Assembly: GCA_027922465.2 (NCBI GenBank)
Contig: BQMF02000136.1
Span: 558,001-622,000, forward strand
Source of the DNA: Turritopsis dohrnii
Lineage: Eukaryota > Cnidaria > Hydrozoa > Anthoathecata > Oceaniidae
Direction: 5' to 3'
Length of the DNA stretch: 64,000 nt
Shown here: one piece after another, positions 1 to 11,200 of the stretch
How positions within the stretch are numbered: position 1 is the first letter of the stretch
Layout of the letters: every line of letters begins with the position of its first letter
Position numbers and translations under genes: made by a program
Notes under the pieces: generated by a model
What the model saw: only the letters and a program-made list of their open reading frames with translations
The model's database searches: none
Told to the model about the DNA's origin: nothing

Positions 1-245
1 TTGCTCTGAACTTGAATGTGTTTAAACTGAAAACCTTTAGTTTCAGTTGGTGGAAGTACTAGTGTTCAGTGACTTTAACATCATTATGTAGTTTCTCTTT
101 GCACATTACAAAGAAAACTTTCCGTAGGAATTCCGAAATTTTGATTGTCTGTTTGTTTTTCTATTCGAAAATTTTGGAATTAAGAATTTTAGTAAAAATT
201 ATGTTTTTAGTTGATAGGATAAGTGATTTTTTGGTCTACTAATAT
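1..245. other. Unassigned AT-rich DNA
   Basis: No coding frame or recognisable repeat. It probably lies inside the first intron of the Derlin gene, whose remaining exons are off the left edge. Confidence 0.4.
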
Positions 246-303
246 TTGGCTGATTTTATAGAATAAACATTTATCGCAGATGAGAAATGGCAGTCTGTTT
301 TAT

Positions 304-757
304 AATAACTAGCCGCCAAGGCGGCGTCGCTCGCCGCCCATGTTCAGCATGTGTTATGTCACCTCTCAAAGAGTTCACGAAAAATGGAATTAACAAATTG
401 ACAATGGAAAGTGTTACCATCTTGTAGAGCTTGAAATTCTGAGCAAGAAAATGTATAGGATCATAATGTCTATGACGCACCGTTTCGGAGATATGGTCGA
501 TCAAACGTTTTGATGACGTCACAGTGCCCCCGTTGCCCAAACTTTTTCAAACCTCATGGCCAATATCGCGGACCCCAAAAAACGTCAGTTATCCCTATTG
601 GTTACCGAGATAATTTTTCCTAAACGTCACATTCGATTAGGGTCTCAATACAATGGTTTCACACTGACGTCACACAAAATGAAACAAAAAATTACTCTCA
701 CAACTCAATCTACCATTTTGTGTGACAGGCAGACAAACAGACGGAGAATCGGCTATT
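304..757 (+). mobile_element. SINE-like or short insert ending in a CAGACAGACGGAG tract
   Basis: The insert interrupts the sequence homologous to 4279-4380. It begins with a GC-rich palindromic tract (agccgccaaggcggc), is clearly GC-richer than its surroundings, and ends in caggcagacaaacagacggag followed by an AT-rich tail. The boundary was set by comparison with the uninterrupted paralogue. The family was not identified. The open frames inside it are not supported as genes. Confidence 0.45.
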
Positions 758-884
758 AATATATAGATAACACTTTGAAAACATTGCCAAATATATTTAT
801 ATATAAAAGTAATTTGGCACTTCTCCTAAACTGATCAAAGTAACGATCATGATGAACAATGTTGTCATTTTCTTGGAAAAATCA

Positions 885-1238
885 GGCGGCAATTGCAAAT
901 TATCTTCTGTTCTGGTCAAAAACAGCTTTAATTATTTAGTTAGTTGGTGTAGAAAAATGGTGTCGTTCTCTATTGTTCCTTGTTTACATGCTTTGTTGTT
1001 ATAAGTAATGACCATTGCGTTGCAAATGTACAGAAAACTAGTCTAAATCTACTAAACATAATGATGGATGAAAGAGAGGGGTAGGGCTGAATGTCGTCGA
1101 TTTTTTAGATATTGCGACATGTTATATTATCAATATTTTTCCAACAATTTTACTGACTTTCCGAGGCAGAGATTTTATTCCCTAAGACAGCCAGTCGGAG
1201 GAGCCTAACATAAGATATTTGTGATTGCCGTCTTCATA
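885..1238. mobile_element. Small inverted-repeat element (GGCGGCAATTGC ends)
   Basis: The left end reads GGCGGCAATTGCAAAT and the right end reads as its imperfect complement (gtgattgccgtc). The empty-site paralogue near 4440-4460 joins atcagg directly to ttatttctctgg. The interior (1030-1230) is the reverse complement of 2540-2740, so the element belongs to the same family as the larger 2542-4632 copy. Confidence 0.55.
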
Positions 1239-1255
1239 TTATTTCTCTGGAACTA

Positions 1256-1879
1256 CCGGGTGAGTCAAAAAAAAGTACCGTTGTTTCACAAAACGTATCT
1301 TTCGATTGATTATTTATGAAAGCTAGTGTTTTTTATTTCTGAATAGAGGAATCCTTTACCTACATTTTGGTGTATCATTTGTCAAATTTGGTTGAGTAGA
1401 AAAAAAGTTATGGGCAAAAAACTGGAGGTGGTCCTTGTAAAAATTCTCGAAAAATGACGAAAAAAGCTGAACAAAACTTCTCGAAACTGGAAACTGGATA
1501 CATACCCAAATTCTTTGTTGTAACGTGAGTTGGGGCATTTTTTACAAAACAGTCTTTATAAAAAACTTCATCAAGTAAAGTTTTAATAAAATTTTGAAAA
1601 AAGTTTGAACTTTTTACTTAATTTAAGCATTGGGAATAATAAAAAAAAAAGTTTTAGCACATTGAAGCGTGTATGAGTTTCAATCCCGATACGGTTTGCA
1701 ATAAGAACAGAAAATTTTTTGCCCATAACTTTTTTTCTACTCAACCAAATTAGACAAATGATACACCAAAATGTAGGCAAAGGATTCCTCTATTCAGAAA
1801 TAAAAAACACTAGCTTTCATAATTAGTCAATCGAAAGATACGTTTTGTGAAACAACGGTACTTTTTTTGACTCACCCGG
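1256..1879. mobile_element. Mariner-type MITE, about 170-bp terminal inverted repeats
   Basis: The ends CCGGGTGAGTC and GACTCACCCGG are flanked by TA on both sides. The inverted repeats run about 170 bp inward (1256-1425 against 1715-1879) with few mismatches, leaving a short spacer. There is no transposase. A one-ended relic of the same family (taccgggtgagt) lies at 9118. Open frames inside it on both strands are by-products of the palindrome. Confidence 0.85.
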
Positions 1880-2035
1880 TATATAGATGATAAGGTAATT
1901 TGAAATTTTGCACTGAAGTAGAAAAAATATGAAAGGTTATGACACAAATGTTTCGGTAGTAACGGTTAAGTATGTCTGAAGTTATTTTTAACTAGTTTAG
2001 AATTATGGAAAAATTGATCAAATTCACGCTCTTAT

Positions 2036-2540
2036 GTTTTACACGGTACTGTCAATGTGCCAAGTTACTGACAACACTCAAGAATCATAATGGCCTATAT
2101 ATCTATTTCAATACTCATTAAGAAGTGTCCTCCCCCACTGTGATTGACTTTCTAAAAGCATGTTCTGAATTCATTTTCATTCCTCAATCATTTTTTAAAC
2201 ATAAATTTTGGACCAGTCCAAGTCCTCCATTTCGTACGATGACATTATCAATATTTTTTGACGGAGGTCATTTGTACACAGAGCTCACAAAAATATGCAT
2301 GGCTCTCAAAATAAATAATTTCGAAACTGCATAGGTAATTTTCTAGCGTTCAAATAAATTTAATTATCTCTGAAGCTTGTGTCATTATAGTTTGGCTGAC
2401 AGTGCGGGTTGTGCCGTATTTTTAATTTATATACAGACCAGTTGGAATATGTTTTGTTTGAAGTCCGTAATAAGGCAGGCTGTCTGTAAAAATAAGGAAT
2501 ATATTGAGACGGTATGGAAACTCTGGAAACATCATCCATA
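2036..2540. other. Unassigned DNA
   Basis: No gene or recognisable repeat was seen between the decayed copy and the composite element that starts near 2542. Confidence 0.4.
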
Positions 2541-2762
2541 AGGCGGCAATTGCAAATGTCTTCAGTTCTCGGGTCCCCCGACTGACTGACTTCTTGAAGA
2601 AAATCTCCGACTCGGAAAGTCGGCAAAATTGTTGGAAAAAACATTGATAAAATAACATGTCGCAATAATCTAAAAAATGCCGACCGAATCTCTGCCTCTC
2701 TCTTTCGTCAGCCATAATGTTTTGCAGATTTAGACTAGACAAAGGAACTTTCAGCTTGGGTA

Positions 2763-3392
2763 TTGCGAACTTTTCATACACGAGAAAAACTAATACTGTT
2801 GACATTGTGGAAATCATTGATAATACCTTATTTCGACTACTGCTCGCCGCTCTGGTCACCAACGAAAAAAGGAGACATTCAAGAGATTGAAAAGGTCCAA
2901 AAAGCTTTTGTTAACAACATAAACGAGGTGCGTCACTTGAACTACTGGGAACAACTACATAAACTTGGACTATATTCCCTTGAAAGAAGACGTGATAGAT
3001 ACCAGGTTATATATGTATGGTGTATTCTCGAAGGGATAGTACCAAATTTCAGTCATTTCAATCCAGAATCGGGAGACCAGATTGGGGGAATTTCATCATA
3101 TATACATAACAGGCACGGACGACTATGTTCCATACCTCCTGTTTCACGTGGAAGATTTCAAGGGGCCATGTACGGCAGTTTTCGCTACAGAGGGCCAAAG
3201 TTATTCAACTGCTTACCTAAAACACTCAGGGACATGACCAGGTGCTCAAAAGATTTATTCAAGAAAGAACTAGATGTTTATTTGAAGACAGTTGCAGATT
3301 ATCCACAACTACCTGGCTATGCAACTGGAAATGAAAAATCAAATGCTATTTTCGATATGAATAGGGCTGGTTTCAACGAAATGGGCCGATGA
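2763..3392 (+). pseudogene. CR1/Jockey-like LINE, C-terminal ORF2 fragment
   Basis: This 209-codon frame matches the segment after the reverse-transcriptase palm in CR1-type LINEs: an FDYCSPLWSP motif, then a YSLERRRDRYQVIYVW stretch, then a RYRGPKLFNCLPKTLRD motif. The palm with the catalytic Asp residues and the endonuclease are missing, so it is a 5'-truncated, immobile fragment. It sits inside the inverted-repeat element at 2542-4632, by capture or by later insertion. A relative lies on the minus strand at 29320-29746. The start codon given is only the first in frame. Confidence 0.8.
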
Positions 3393-3643
3393 AGATATCA
3401 TCAAAACTCAACAATAGGTAACAATAGGTAGGTACATTTCTAGTGTACATTAGTACATTACTAGCACATTTTCAATCTAATGGTCATTTTTTACAAGAAC
3501 AAAGCATGCAAACGAAGAAGAAAGAGTGATAGAGAACGAGGGCTAGTATAGAGTGGCCTGTGTTAAAGTTCCGATATTTTTTTACGCCGACCAACCGACC
3601 CACCAATTAATTAAGGCTGTTTTTGACTCGCGAACAGAAGATA

Positions 3644-4615
3644 CCGTAAAGCGGGGTGACTTCGATCAGCGGGGTGACTTCGATCAGTAAAAATAAACTG
3701 TTTAAACTTTGAAATTAAAGTGCATTTTTCACATTTTTTAAGATTTTCATTTAGATTCTTATTGTAAAATATCATAGGAATCCTCTTCAAGCGAAACAAT
3801 CAATTTCTTCCGAAATTAACGACGAAAAACATCAAAATTTTCACCGTTCACATTGGTCATCGCTCTACGTCGTATTCAAGAGTTTAGCCTGGACATTTTT
3901 GGTAGATATGTGAAGTATAGAGGCTGATGGTAAAGAAAATTATAATATGTCTGAAAGAAATTCTGTTCTTCACCGCTATATTCTGTTTTTCTTTTCCTTA
4001 TTCCTTTATCGATAATATCGTGTTTATAACAACACGAAAAAAACGAATGTTTTATATCGCTATAAGTTACATGTTCGCAAAACGTGAAAAGTCGTTGTAT
4101 ATCATGGGAGATTTAATGACTTACCGAAGAAATTTTAATAAGCGTGCTCTTTCCCCATGATGATAGATCTCAAAAATTTTGTTTGAGATACAATGAAATT
4201 TCAATGTTAATTTCGTTTCGTATTAACGAGGGTCACACATGTGTGAACGTCGTAAATATCTTTTGTTTTACAAACATCCGCTGATCTTTTACAGTCGAAC
4301 ACTTACCGCGGATGAGAAATGGTGGTCTGTTAATATTGTAATAATGGCGCTTTAAAAACATTGTCAAATATAAATATAAGTAATTTGGCGCTTCTCATAA
4401 GCTGATCGAAGTCACCCCATAATCGATATTGTCGTTTTCTTGGAAAGATCAGGTTATTTCTCTGGAATTACAAGTTTAGTTAATGTGAAATTTTGCACTC
4501 AAATAGAAGAAATATGTAACGTAATGATTCCAAAGTTTCAGAAGTAATGGTTTAGTATTTCGGAAGTTACTTTTAAAATAGTGGCAAAATTGATCGAAGT
4601 CACCCCGCTTTACGG
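3644..4615. mobile_element. Non-autonomous DNA transposon with CCGTAAAGCGGGGTGAC ends
   Basis: The terminal inverted repeats CCGTAAAGCGGGGTGACTTC and its complement are perfect over at least 24 bp and flanked by TA (3642-3643 and 4616-4617). The motif ggggtgacttcgatca is repeated in tandem at the left end and again internally near 4400 in inverse orientation. The element is 972 bp with no transposase frame. The TA duplication fits the Tc1/mariner group. Confidence 0.85.
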
Positions 4616-4895
4616 TATTTGCGATTGCCGCTGCTTAATGAAAGAAAGTAGAGAGTTACTTGGTTCCTTGTTTTCATTTCAAAGAATACCATAAAATTCG
4701 AAGGCTAGCAACATTGATCATGTAGAAAGTTCGTTTGATAAACATTTCATCAAAATTTGCGTTTCTCAACAAAAAAGAAAAACTGATAAAAGTTATTATT
4801 TTCTTGGCTCGTATATTGCCGGTTTTTAGAGGATGACAATCATGACCATGTTCATTAAATGGATTAAACGTATTAATCACGAAATGGAATCTCAC

Positions 4896-4988
4896 CACAA
4901 CAGTTGTTGTAAGGACACATGCTGTCGTATACACCCTCGTCACAACAGGAATTTGAAAATATTCTTGCTGGAAAGTTTGATACGCCAT
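4896..4988 (-). CDS. DERL2: Derlin-2, first coding exon (gene runs off the left edge)
   Basis: Derlins are multi-pass ER membrane proteins of the rhomboid fold that move misfolded proteins to the cytosol for degradation. The exon encodes 31 residues starting MAYQTFQQEYFQIP and containing VTRVYTTACVLTT, the characteristic Derlin N-terminus that leads into the first membrane segment. It ends in phase 0 at a GTGAGA donor. The remaining exons (about 200 residues) are not in the window, so the first intron exceeds 4.9 kb, or the exon is an orphan. The start codon lies 223 bp from the divergent GTPase start, suggesting a shared promoter. Identity rests on a short but distinctive stretch. Derlin-2/3 fits better than Derlin-1. 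Confidence 0.75.
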
Positions 4989-5211
4989 CTTGTTTGTTTT
5001 GTTTTTACTACGCATGCGATATGTTAAACACGTCTTCGTGAGGCACCAGCTATTTTCAGGAACAATGATGTAACAAGATACACTGCTTTGTATTATGTTC
5101 AGTAAAGTAATCTTAGCTGCTAACATGAAGATCAAAACAAGAATATTTTTAGCGGTAATCAGTCCAGTACACGAAGTAAATTCCTAAAAAAAACCACTTT
5201 GATTTAACATT
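4989..5211. promoter_or_regulatory. Putative bidirectional promoter between Derlin-2 and the GTPase gene
   Basis: There are only 223 bp between two divergent start codons. An acgcatgcga palindrome near 5011, close to the NRF-1 core, lies beside the Derlin start. Promoter function is inferred from the head-to-head arrangement. Confidence 0.45.
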
Positions 5212-8200
5212 ATGCCATCAGGAAAGACAAGAACAGCAACTAACACCACAGAGACCGTTGGCATTTCAGTAAATGAAAAAATTTTGAGGGAATGTCATCG
5301 CCTGTATGCAGACGAGGAAAAAGGTTGGATCAAATTTTTGTTGTGCAAAATCGACTTCTTCACACTTCCTTACTCTCAAGTTAAAGGCTATTTGCTTTTG
5401 CGTATCTAGTTCATTCATCCGTTCTGAATTGTAGTTTCTTGAATTCATCCAAGTCATCTAAGTGTTTATTTTTGCATTTATGAAACAAGAGAGATGAATT
5501 GATCATCCAACAGAGAGGAGAGCAGGATACAGGCCTGGCAGTAAGAAAATTAGCAGACGTGTGATCATCGCATGCCTTAATTGACGATATCAGTTATGGC
5601 ATGTGCTTGTGTAAGTTTTTGACAGATGTGTGAGCAATTTTTTCCGTTTAAGATCAACGATTTTCATTTGTATGATAATCAAGTCAAATTTGAAATGTGT
5701 TATATATGTAAAAGTATTGGTAAATAAAACAAAACAATGTTTTCGAAGATTCGGAACGTAAAATGTTAGCTATATATAAAGATTACTTTGACGGTAAATA
5801 AAATTTATTCAAAAGTTGATAAAAAGGAAAAATAAAACCTGAAAATAAAAAAATTTGTATTACTTTCCATCATTTTGGTTTGAAGTTCAAATGGTTCTTG
5901 AATTAAATTAAAGACGTTTCCGTTCCATTAACTTGTCACCACCTGATTATTTTATCAAAAGTGCAACATTGTGCAGACTTTTGTAACTTAAAAGAATGTT
6001 AAAAAGAAAGAGAAAACTATATAATGCAATTAAATAATACATAATAAAATCGCGCGCACGAAGCACCTTTATTACTCAGCAGATTTCGCTGAGTCGACTT
6101 GTTTTTTACTACCAAAAGAAGAAAATTTGTGAGCAGTGATTTTTAAAGGGGAATTGAGGTTTACAAAAAAATTTTTTGAAAATTTCACTAAACATTCAAG
6201 AATAGCGTATATTCATAAGAAAAAAGAATTTTAAAAAAATCCTTATTATTTCACAAAATATAAGCATTTAAAAATTTTCATTTTTGAGTTCAAAGTCCGT
6301 TTTCTGACGTAATTGGTGTCATATCAATATACGAGCGCACGTGTTAGTTACTATAATATATCCTCATCGCTGGCAACATGCCTACGAGTCTTGCTTTGGG
6401 ATGTTCAAATAACAGTGGAAAAGTCAAAAATAAGAGTTACTTCAGGTTTCCTGATCCAAAGAAATGCGGATCACAATGTATTCGTTGGTTACATAATATG
6501 GAGAATGCAAAATGGAATATCAACAACTTTGTTCCAAGTAATCGTCGACTTTGCAGTGATCATTTCCATGATGAATGCTTTGAGCGAGATTTGAAGCATG
6601 AGTTAATGCCACATTATGGATATAGTTCAAAAAAGTTAAAACCAGGTGCTGTACCGACGATATTTTCGCACAAGACATACGACCACATAAATATCGATGG
6701 AACTACAATATCAAACAATCAGCATCTTGTAAGCGAAGTTTGGATTTGCAACATGCACATGTAAGTTGTAAATAAATTCACAAAACATATTTAACATATT
6801 ATTTAATACATATTTTAGCTAGATTTAACTTGTGATATTTGCCATTCTCTTTCCTTATGTTTTTGCGTTGCTAGTTTTTTTTCAACATAACTTTGTGAAT
6901 AGATTGCAAAACATAACCGGGGGTAAAGAAATGTTTTTTGCATGCATCTGTAAAGAACATTTTTCGTGTTTACCCCCGTTCACTAAAAGAAAAATCATTT
7001 GGCCATGCTCAAAGAGATACATAAAAAAGGAAAAATATTAAGGGATGATCTACACTATCCAGAAAGTGCTTTGATGTTTTATGTAAATGTTTATGACGGT
7101 ACGCTGTGAAACGAAGTTGTCTAAAACAAATTGCAAGTACACTTTTAAGTTCTTGACTTAAGTTTATTTTTAAATGTTTATTTTAATTTTAGCTTTAACC
7201 TTGGGGGTAAAGTTTTTTCTTTTGAATGTGTATATAGAGCCTGACAACATTTTGTTTGTTGACTCGACATTTTCATTGTGAAGCGCATTGTATTTTGAGT
7301 ATATTTTTTGTTGTTGAGATTTTTGATGTACTTTAACGATTCCTTCAAAAACGTAAAATGTTTTTGACAAAATAATAAATTTATACTTGGTTCATGTCTT
7401 TAAAGTCCTTGAAGTTGCCTTGATAACGTCTATGTCTTATGAATGAAAGCTCAAGATCAGCAGGAGTAAGAATTAGTGTTTTAAAGTCTGGGTGGGCTGT
7501 GATACAATTTAAGTTTTCCAATTTTTCACTCAACATATTACATTCTTTACAACATTTACATTCTTCCAATGTCATTGTCAGACCTATAACGCAACATCTA
7601 CAGCAGCACCAGTGTGAAGGTTTTCTAAACGGCTAGAATCCAAATCGTCGTCAGAACTCGAATTTTCATTAATAATTTCTTTATCTATTTTCTGAAGTTC
7701 TTCCTCTGTATATTCTGGCTCACACTCATAGCATCCACCAACATCACTATAACTTCCATTAGAATCATCAGAAGCAGAAGAAATATTAGAAAGTTCAGAA
7801 GAATGTGATGAAACGCTTTTCGACATGTTCTTGCTTCGTGTCGCTTTAACTAAACTGTAAACACCTATGACACCAATGACGTCATAGCAGTAGAAACTTT
7901 AAAATGTTCTTATTCGCTAATTAAGCAAAAATTATTCACAAAATATATATTTTTGTGATCCTCTCATCACACACAATATTTTAGGCGAAAAAAAACAATA
8001 TCAAAAATTTGACCTCAATTCCCCTTTAATTCAAAACCACTACCTTATTCCAAAGTGATCGGAGACCTCACTTCTGAAATTGTAGCAAAGTTTCGTTTGT
8101 TCCGTTATTGTAAATTTGTCATTACACTTGTCATTACAAGCCAGGCGTGCGATTGCCACACGGGTAAATAAATCTTGATGTGTGTGGAGGTGTGCGCGTG

Positions 8201-11200
8201 CAATCCCATGCCTCTTACCTGTGGATACGAAAAAAAATAACCCCTTCACGTTTTAGAAATTCCAAATTAAGTTTATTTTGATTTAGAATATTTTAGGTCC
8301 TTCTATCCAGTTGATCCAATCCCCCTTCCCCATGAAACTGGACATTTTTTAAACTTTAGAGTCCCTGCTCCCCTTCACCACTACTTTAATTGCTGCAAAA
8401 TTTGTCAAATGCAAACGTAAAAACACAGCTGAATGAATTTAGCACCACAATCGGTCATTCTAGATTTCAAATCAACAAGAACAAATCAAGAAAATAAGAT
8501 TGATAACAAATACTGTAATTGTAAACATGATCATCATGGTGGTTCCTCTTTCCTTGTTCTTCTTTCCACAAACTAACTTCACGCTCAGCAAATGTGATGC
8601 AAATTAACAAAACTGTATCGAATTTAGTGTTCATAATAAGAGTTTAATCCCTTTTCTCTCAATTTAAGTACTTTCCTCTTTTGATTCTACAGATAGCAGC
8701 CACAGGCTTATAAAAAAAGTGCATGCTGTTACTATTTACAAGTTGAAGGCAGCCATATTTTTAACGGGGAAGTTTTTTTAGAAAACAATAGTGCTGTTTC
8801 GACAAGTCAACTTTTAATCTCAAAAAAATCTACACACGTGTTGGGAATTGCACTATTATGAGCGTGCAGAGAGAGCTATGAAAAAGTAAATTGCTGCACA
8901 ATCATCACTTAATTTTTCTATGTAATGATTATGATCGCCCCTTATTATAACATTTTTCAAATCAGTCAGACTTTTATAAATGATTCACACATGAAGGAAA
9001 TAAAAATAATAACAATGCGTCCTTTGGGGTGATCAACACGGGTGTTGGGATGAGAACTGAGTCTAGTTAAAAAAGATGTTAACTATTAGTAGATTTCTGA
9101 ACATAAACATAAGAAATACCGGGTGAGTAAAAAAAAGTACGGAATTTTATGGAATCTTTCAAAAAATGACTGTATTGACTGTATTGTATAAAATATTGAG
9201 AAATGCTGCAACTCACGTACAGAACAACGAAGAGTTTGGGTATGCATCCAGTTTGCTAGGGTGAACAATACTAAAGAGGCAATTAGACAATTTGAAATCA
9301 CAAGCTGAAATCAGTGCTAACAAGTTGTGACCGATTACCTGAGTTCAGAGAAAGGGAAAGCAATAAACGAAGGCTGGATGGAAGGCAGCGGGGATACGAG
9401 AGGCATTAAAAAATGCAAGATTAAACGATAAGTGCTTTGATCCATTAGTATAATCATATAGGAGATATAAGCACGCACACTGTTTTTGTTTAGTTTTCTT
9501 TCTTGTGTTATGTAGGTAATGTATTACGACTTTGGTAACTCTGTAAACATTGGAGCTTTTGATTTCCTTTTGATATTCGAAAATACGCTTTTCAAATCAT
9601 TTAAACTAAAATCAAAACCAAAGTCAAAAATCAAAATCCACGCTAATTCAATTTCCGCGCTTTTAAGCGTAGGAAATTGTTTGGTTTACACATTCTATCT
9701 ATCTATCTATGTAACACTTTTTTGCTGTTTTCGGAAAGTCCGTTCGGATTTCGGATTGTTTGTCTATTCAGAATAGTTAATGACTGACCTATGCTAGGAA
9801 AACTTAGGACATGTTTGACTAAAATTGGGAAATTTAGACAAGGTGCTGATTTCAAATTTGACAGTCATTTTGTCAGAATTGACTAAAATTGGACAATTTG
9901 GGCCAAATTTGGACCAAATATCGAAAGTTCTTCAAATTTCATGAAATTTTGCATGTATTACAATTGAAAGGTGCTGATTTCAAATTTGACAGTCATTTTG
10001 TCAGATTTGACTAAAATTGGACAATTTGGGCCAAATTTGGACCAAATTTCGAAAGTTCTTCAAATTTCATGAAATTTTGCATGGATTACAATTAAAAGGT
10101 GCTGATTTCAAATTTGGCAGTCAATTTGTCAGAATTGACTAAAATTGGACAATTTGGGCAAAATTTGGACCAAATATCGAAAGTTCTTCAAATTTCATGA
10201 AATTTTGCATGGATTACAATTGAAAGGTACTGATTTCAAATTTGACAGTCATTTTGTCAGATTTGACTAAAATTGGACAATTGGGGCCAAATTTGGACCA
10301 AATTTCGAAAGTTCTTCAAATTTCATGAAATTTTGCATGGATTACAATTGAAAGGTGCTGATTTCAAATTTGACAGTCATTTTGTCAGAATTGACTAAAA
10401 TTGGACAATTTGGTCAAAATTTGGACCAAATATCGAAAGTTCTTCAAATTTCATGAAATTTTGCATGGATTACAATTGAAAGGTACTGATTTCAAATTTG
10501 ACAGTCATTTTGTCAGATTTGACTAAAATTGGACAATTTGGGCCAAATTTGGACCAAATATCGAAAGTTCTTCAAATTTCATGAAATTTTGCATGGATTA
10601 CAATTGAAAGGTACTGATTTCAAATTTGACAGTCATTTTGTCAGATTTGACTAAAATTGGACAATTGGGGCCAAATTTGGACCAAATTTCGAAAGTTCTT
10701 CAAATTTCATGAAATTTTGCATGGATTACAATTGAAAGGTGCTGATTTCAAATTTGACAGTCATTTTGTCAGAATTGACTAAAATTGGACAATTTGGTCA
10801 AAATTTGGACCAAATATCGAAAGTTCTTCAAATTTCATGAAATTTTGCATGGATTACAATTGAAAGGTACTGATTTCAAATTTGACAGTCATTTTGTCAG
10901 ATTTGACTAAAATTGGACAATTTGGGCCAAATTTGGACCAAATTTCGAAAGTTCTTCAAATTTCATGAAATTTTGCATGGATTACAATTAAAAGGTGCTG
11001 ATTTCAAATTTGACAGTCATTTTGTCAGAATTGACTAAAATTGGACAATTTGGGCCAAATTTGGACCAAATATCGAAAGTTCTTCAAATTTCATGAAATT
11101 TTGCATGGATTACAATTGAAAGGTACTGATTTCAAATTTGACAGTCAATTTGTCAGAATTGACTAAAATTGGACAATTTGGGCCAAATTTGGACCAAATA

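Larger units (their letters stand above)
246..2035 (+). mobile_element. Decayed copy of the CCGTAAAGC element with three insertions
   Basis: Segments 246-303, 760-884, 1239-1255 and 1882-2035 match, in order, parts of the intact element at 3644-4615 (for example the shared words gatgagaaatgg, tttggc.cttct, and gaaattttgcact). The copy is interrupted by a SINE-like insert (304-757), an element with GGCGGCAATTGC ends (885-1238) and a TA-flanked MITE (1256-1879). The intact element serves as an empty-site paralogue for the last two. Neither terminal inverted repeat survives. Confidence 0.6.
2542..4632. mobile_element. Composite element with GGCGGCAATTGC-type inverted ends
   Basis: The left end near 2542 (GGCGGCAATTGCAAAT) pairs with the right end at 4618-4632 (tttgcgattgccgct); about 30 bp of each end is complementary. 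Inside are a CR1-like reverse-transcriptase tail (2763-3392) and a complete second transposon (3644-4615) that landed on a TA beside the right terminal repeat. The paralogue at 1213-1230 shows that terminus without the second transposon. No transposase was found, so the superfamily is undetermined. Confidence 0.6.
6147..8025. mobile_element. Kolobok-like DNA transposon carrying THAP and P2X7-tail-like genes
   Basis: The ends AGGGGAATTGAGGT and their complement are flanked by TTAA (6143-6146 and 8026-8029). A TTAA target site together with a THAP-domain gene is diagnostic of the Kolobok superfamily. It encodes a THAP protein (plus, 6378-6764) and a convergent protein with a P2X7-receptor-tail-like cysteine cluster (minus, 7826-7381). 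The catalytic part of the transposase is absent, so the copy is internally deleted. It lies in intron 1 of the GTPase gene. Confidence 0.75.

Noticed and set aside
1356..1780. Two frames of about 60 codons
   Set aside because: Both lie in the arms of a palindromic MITE and mirror each other.
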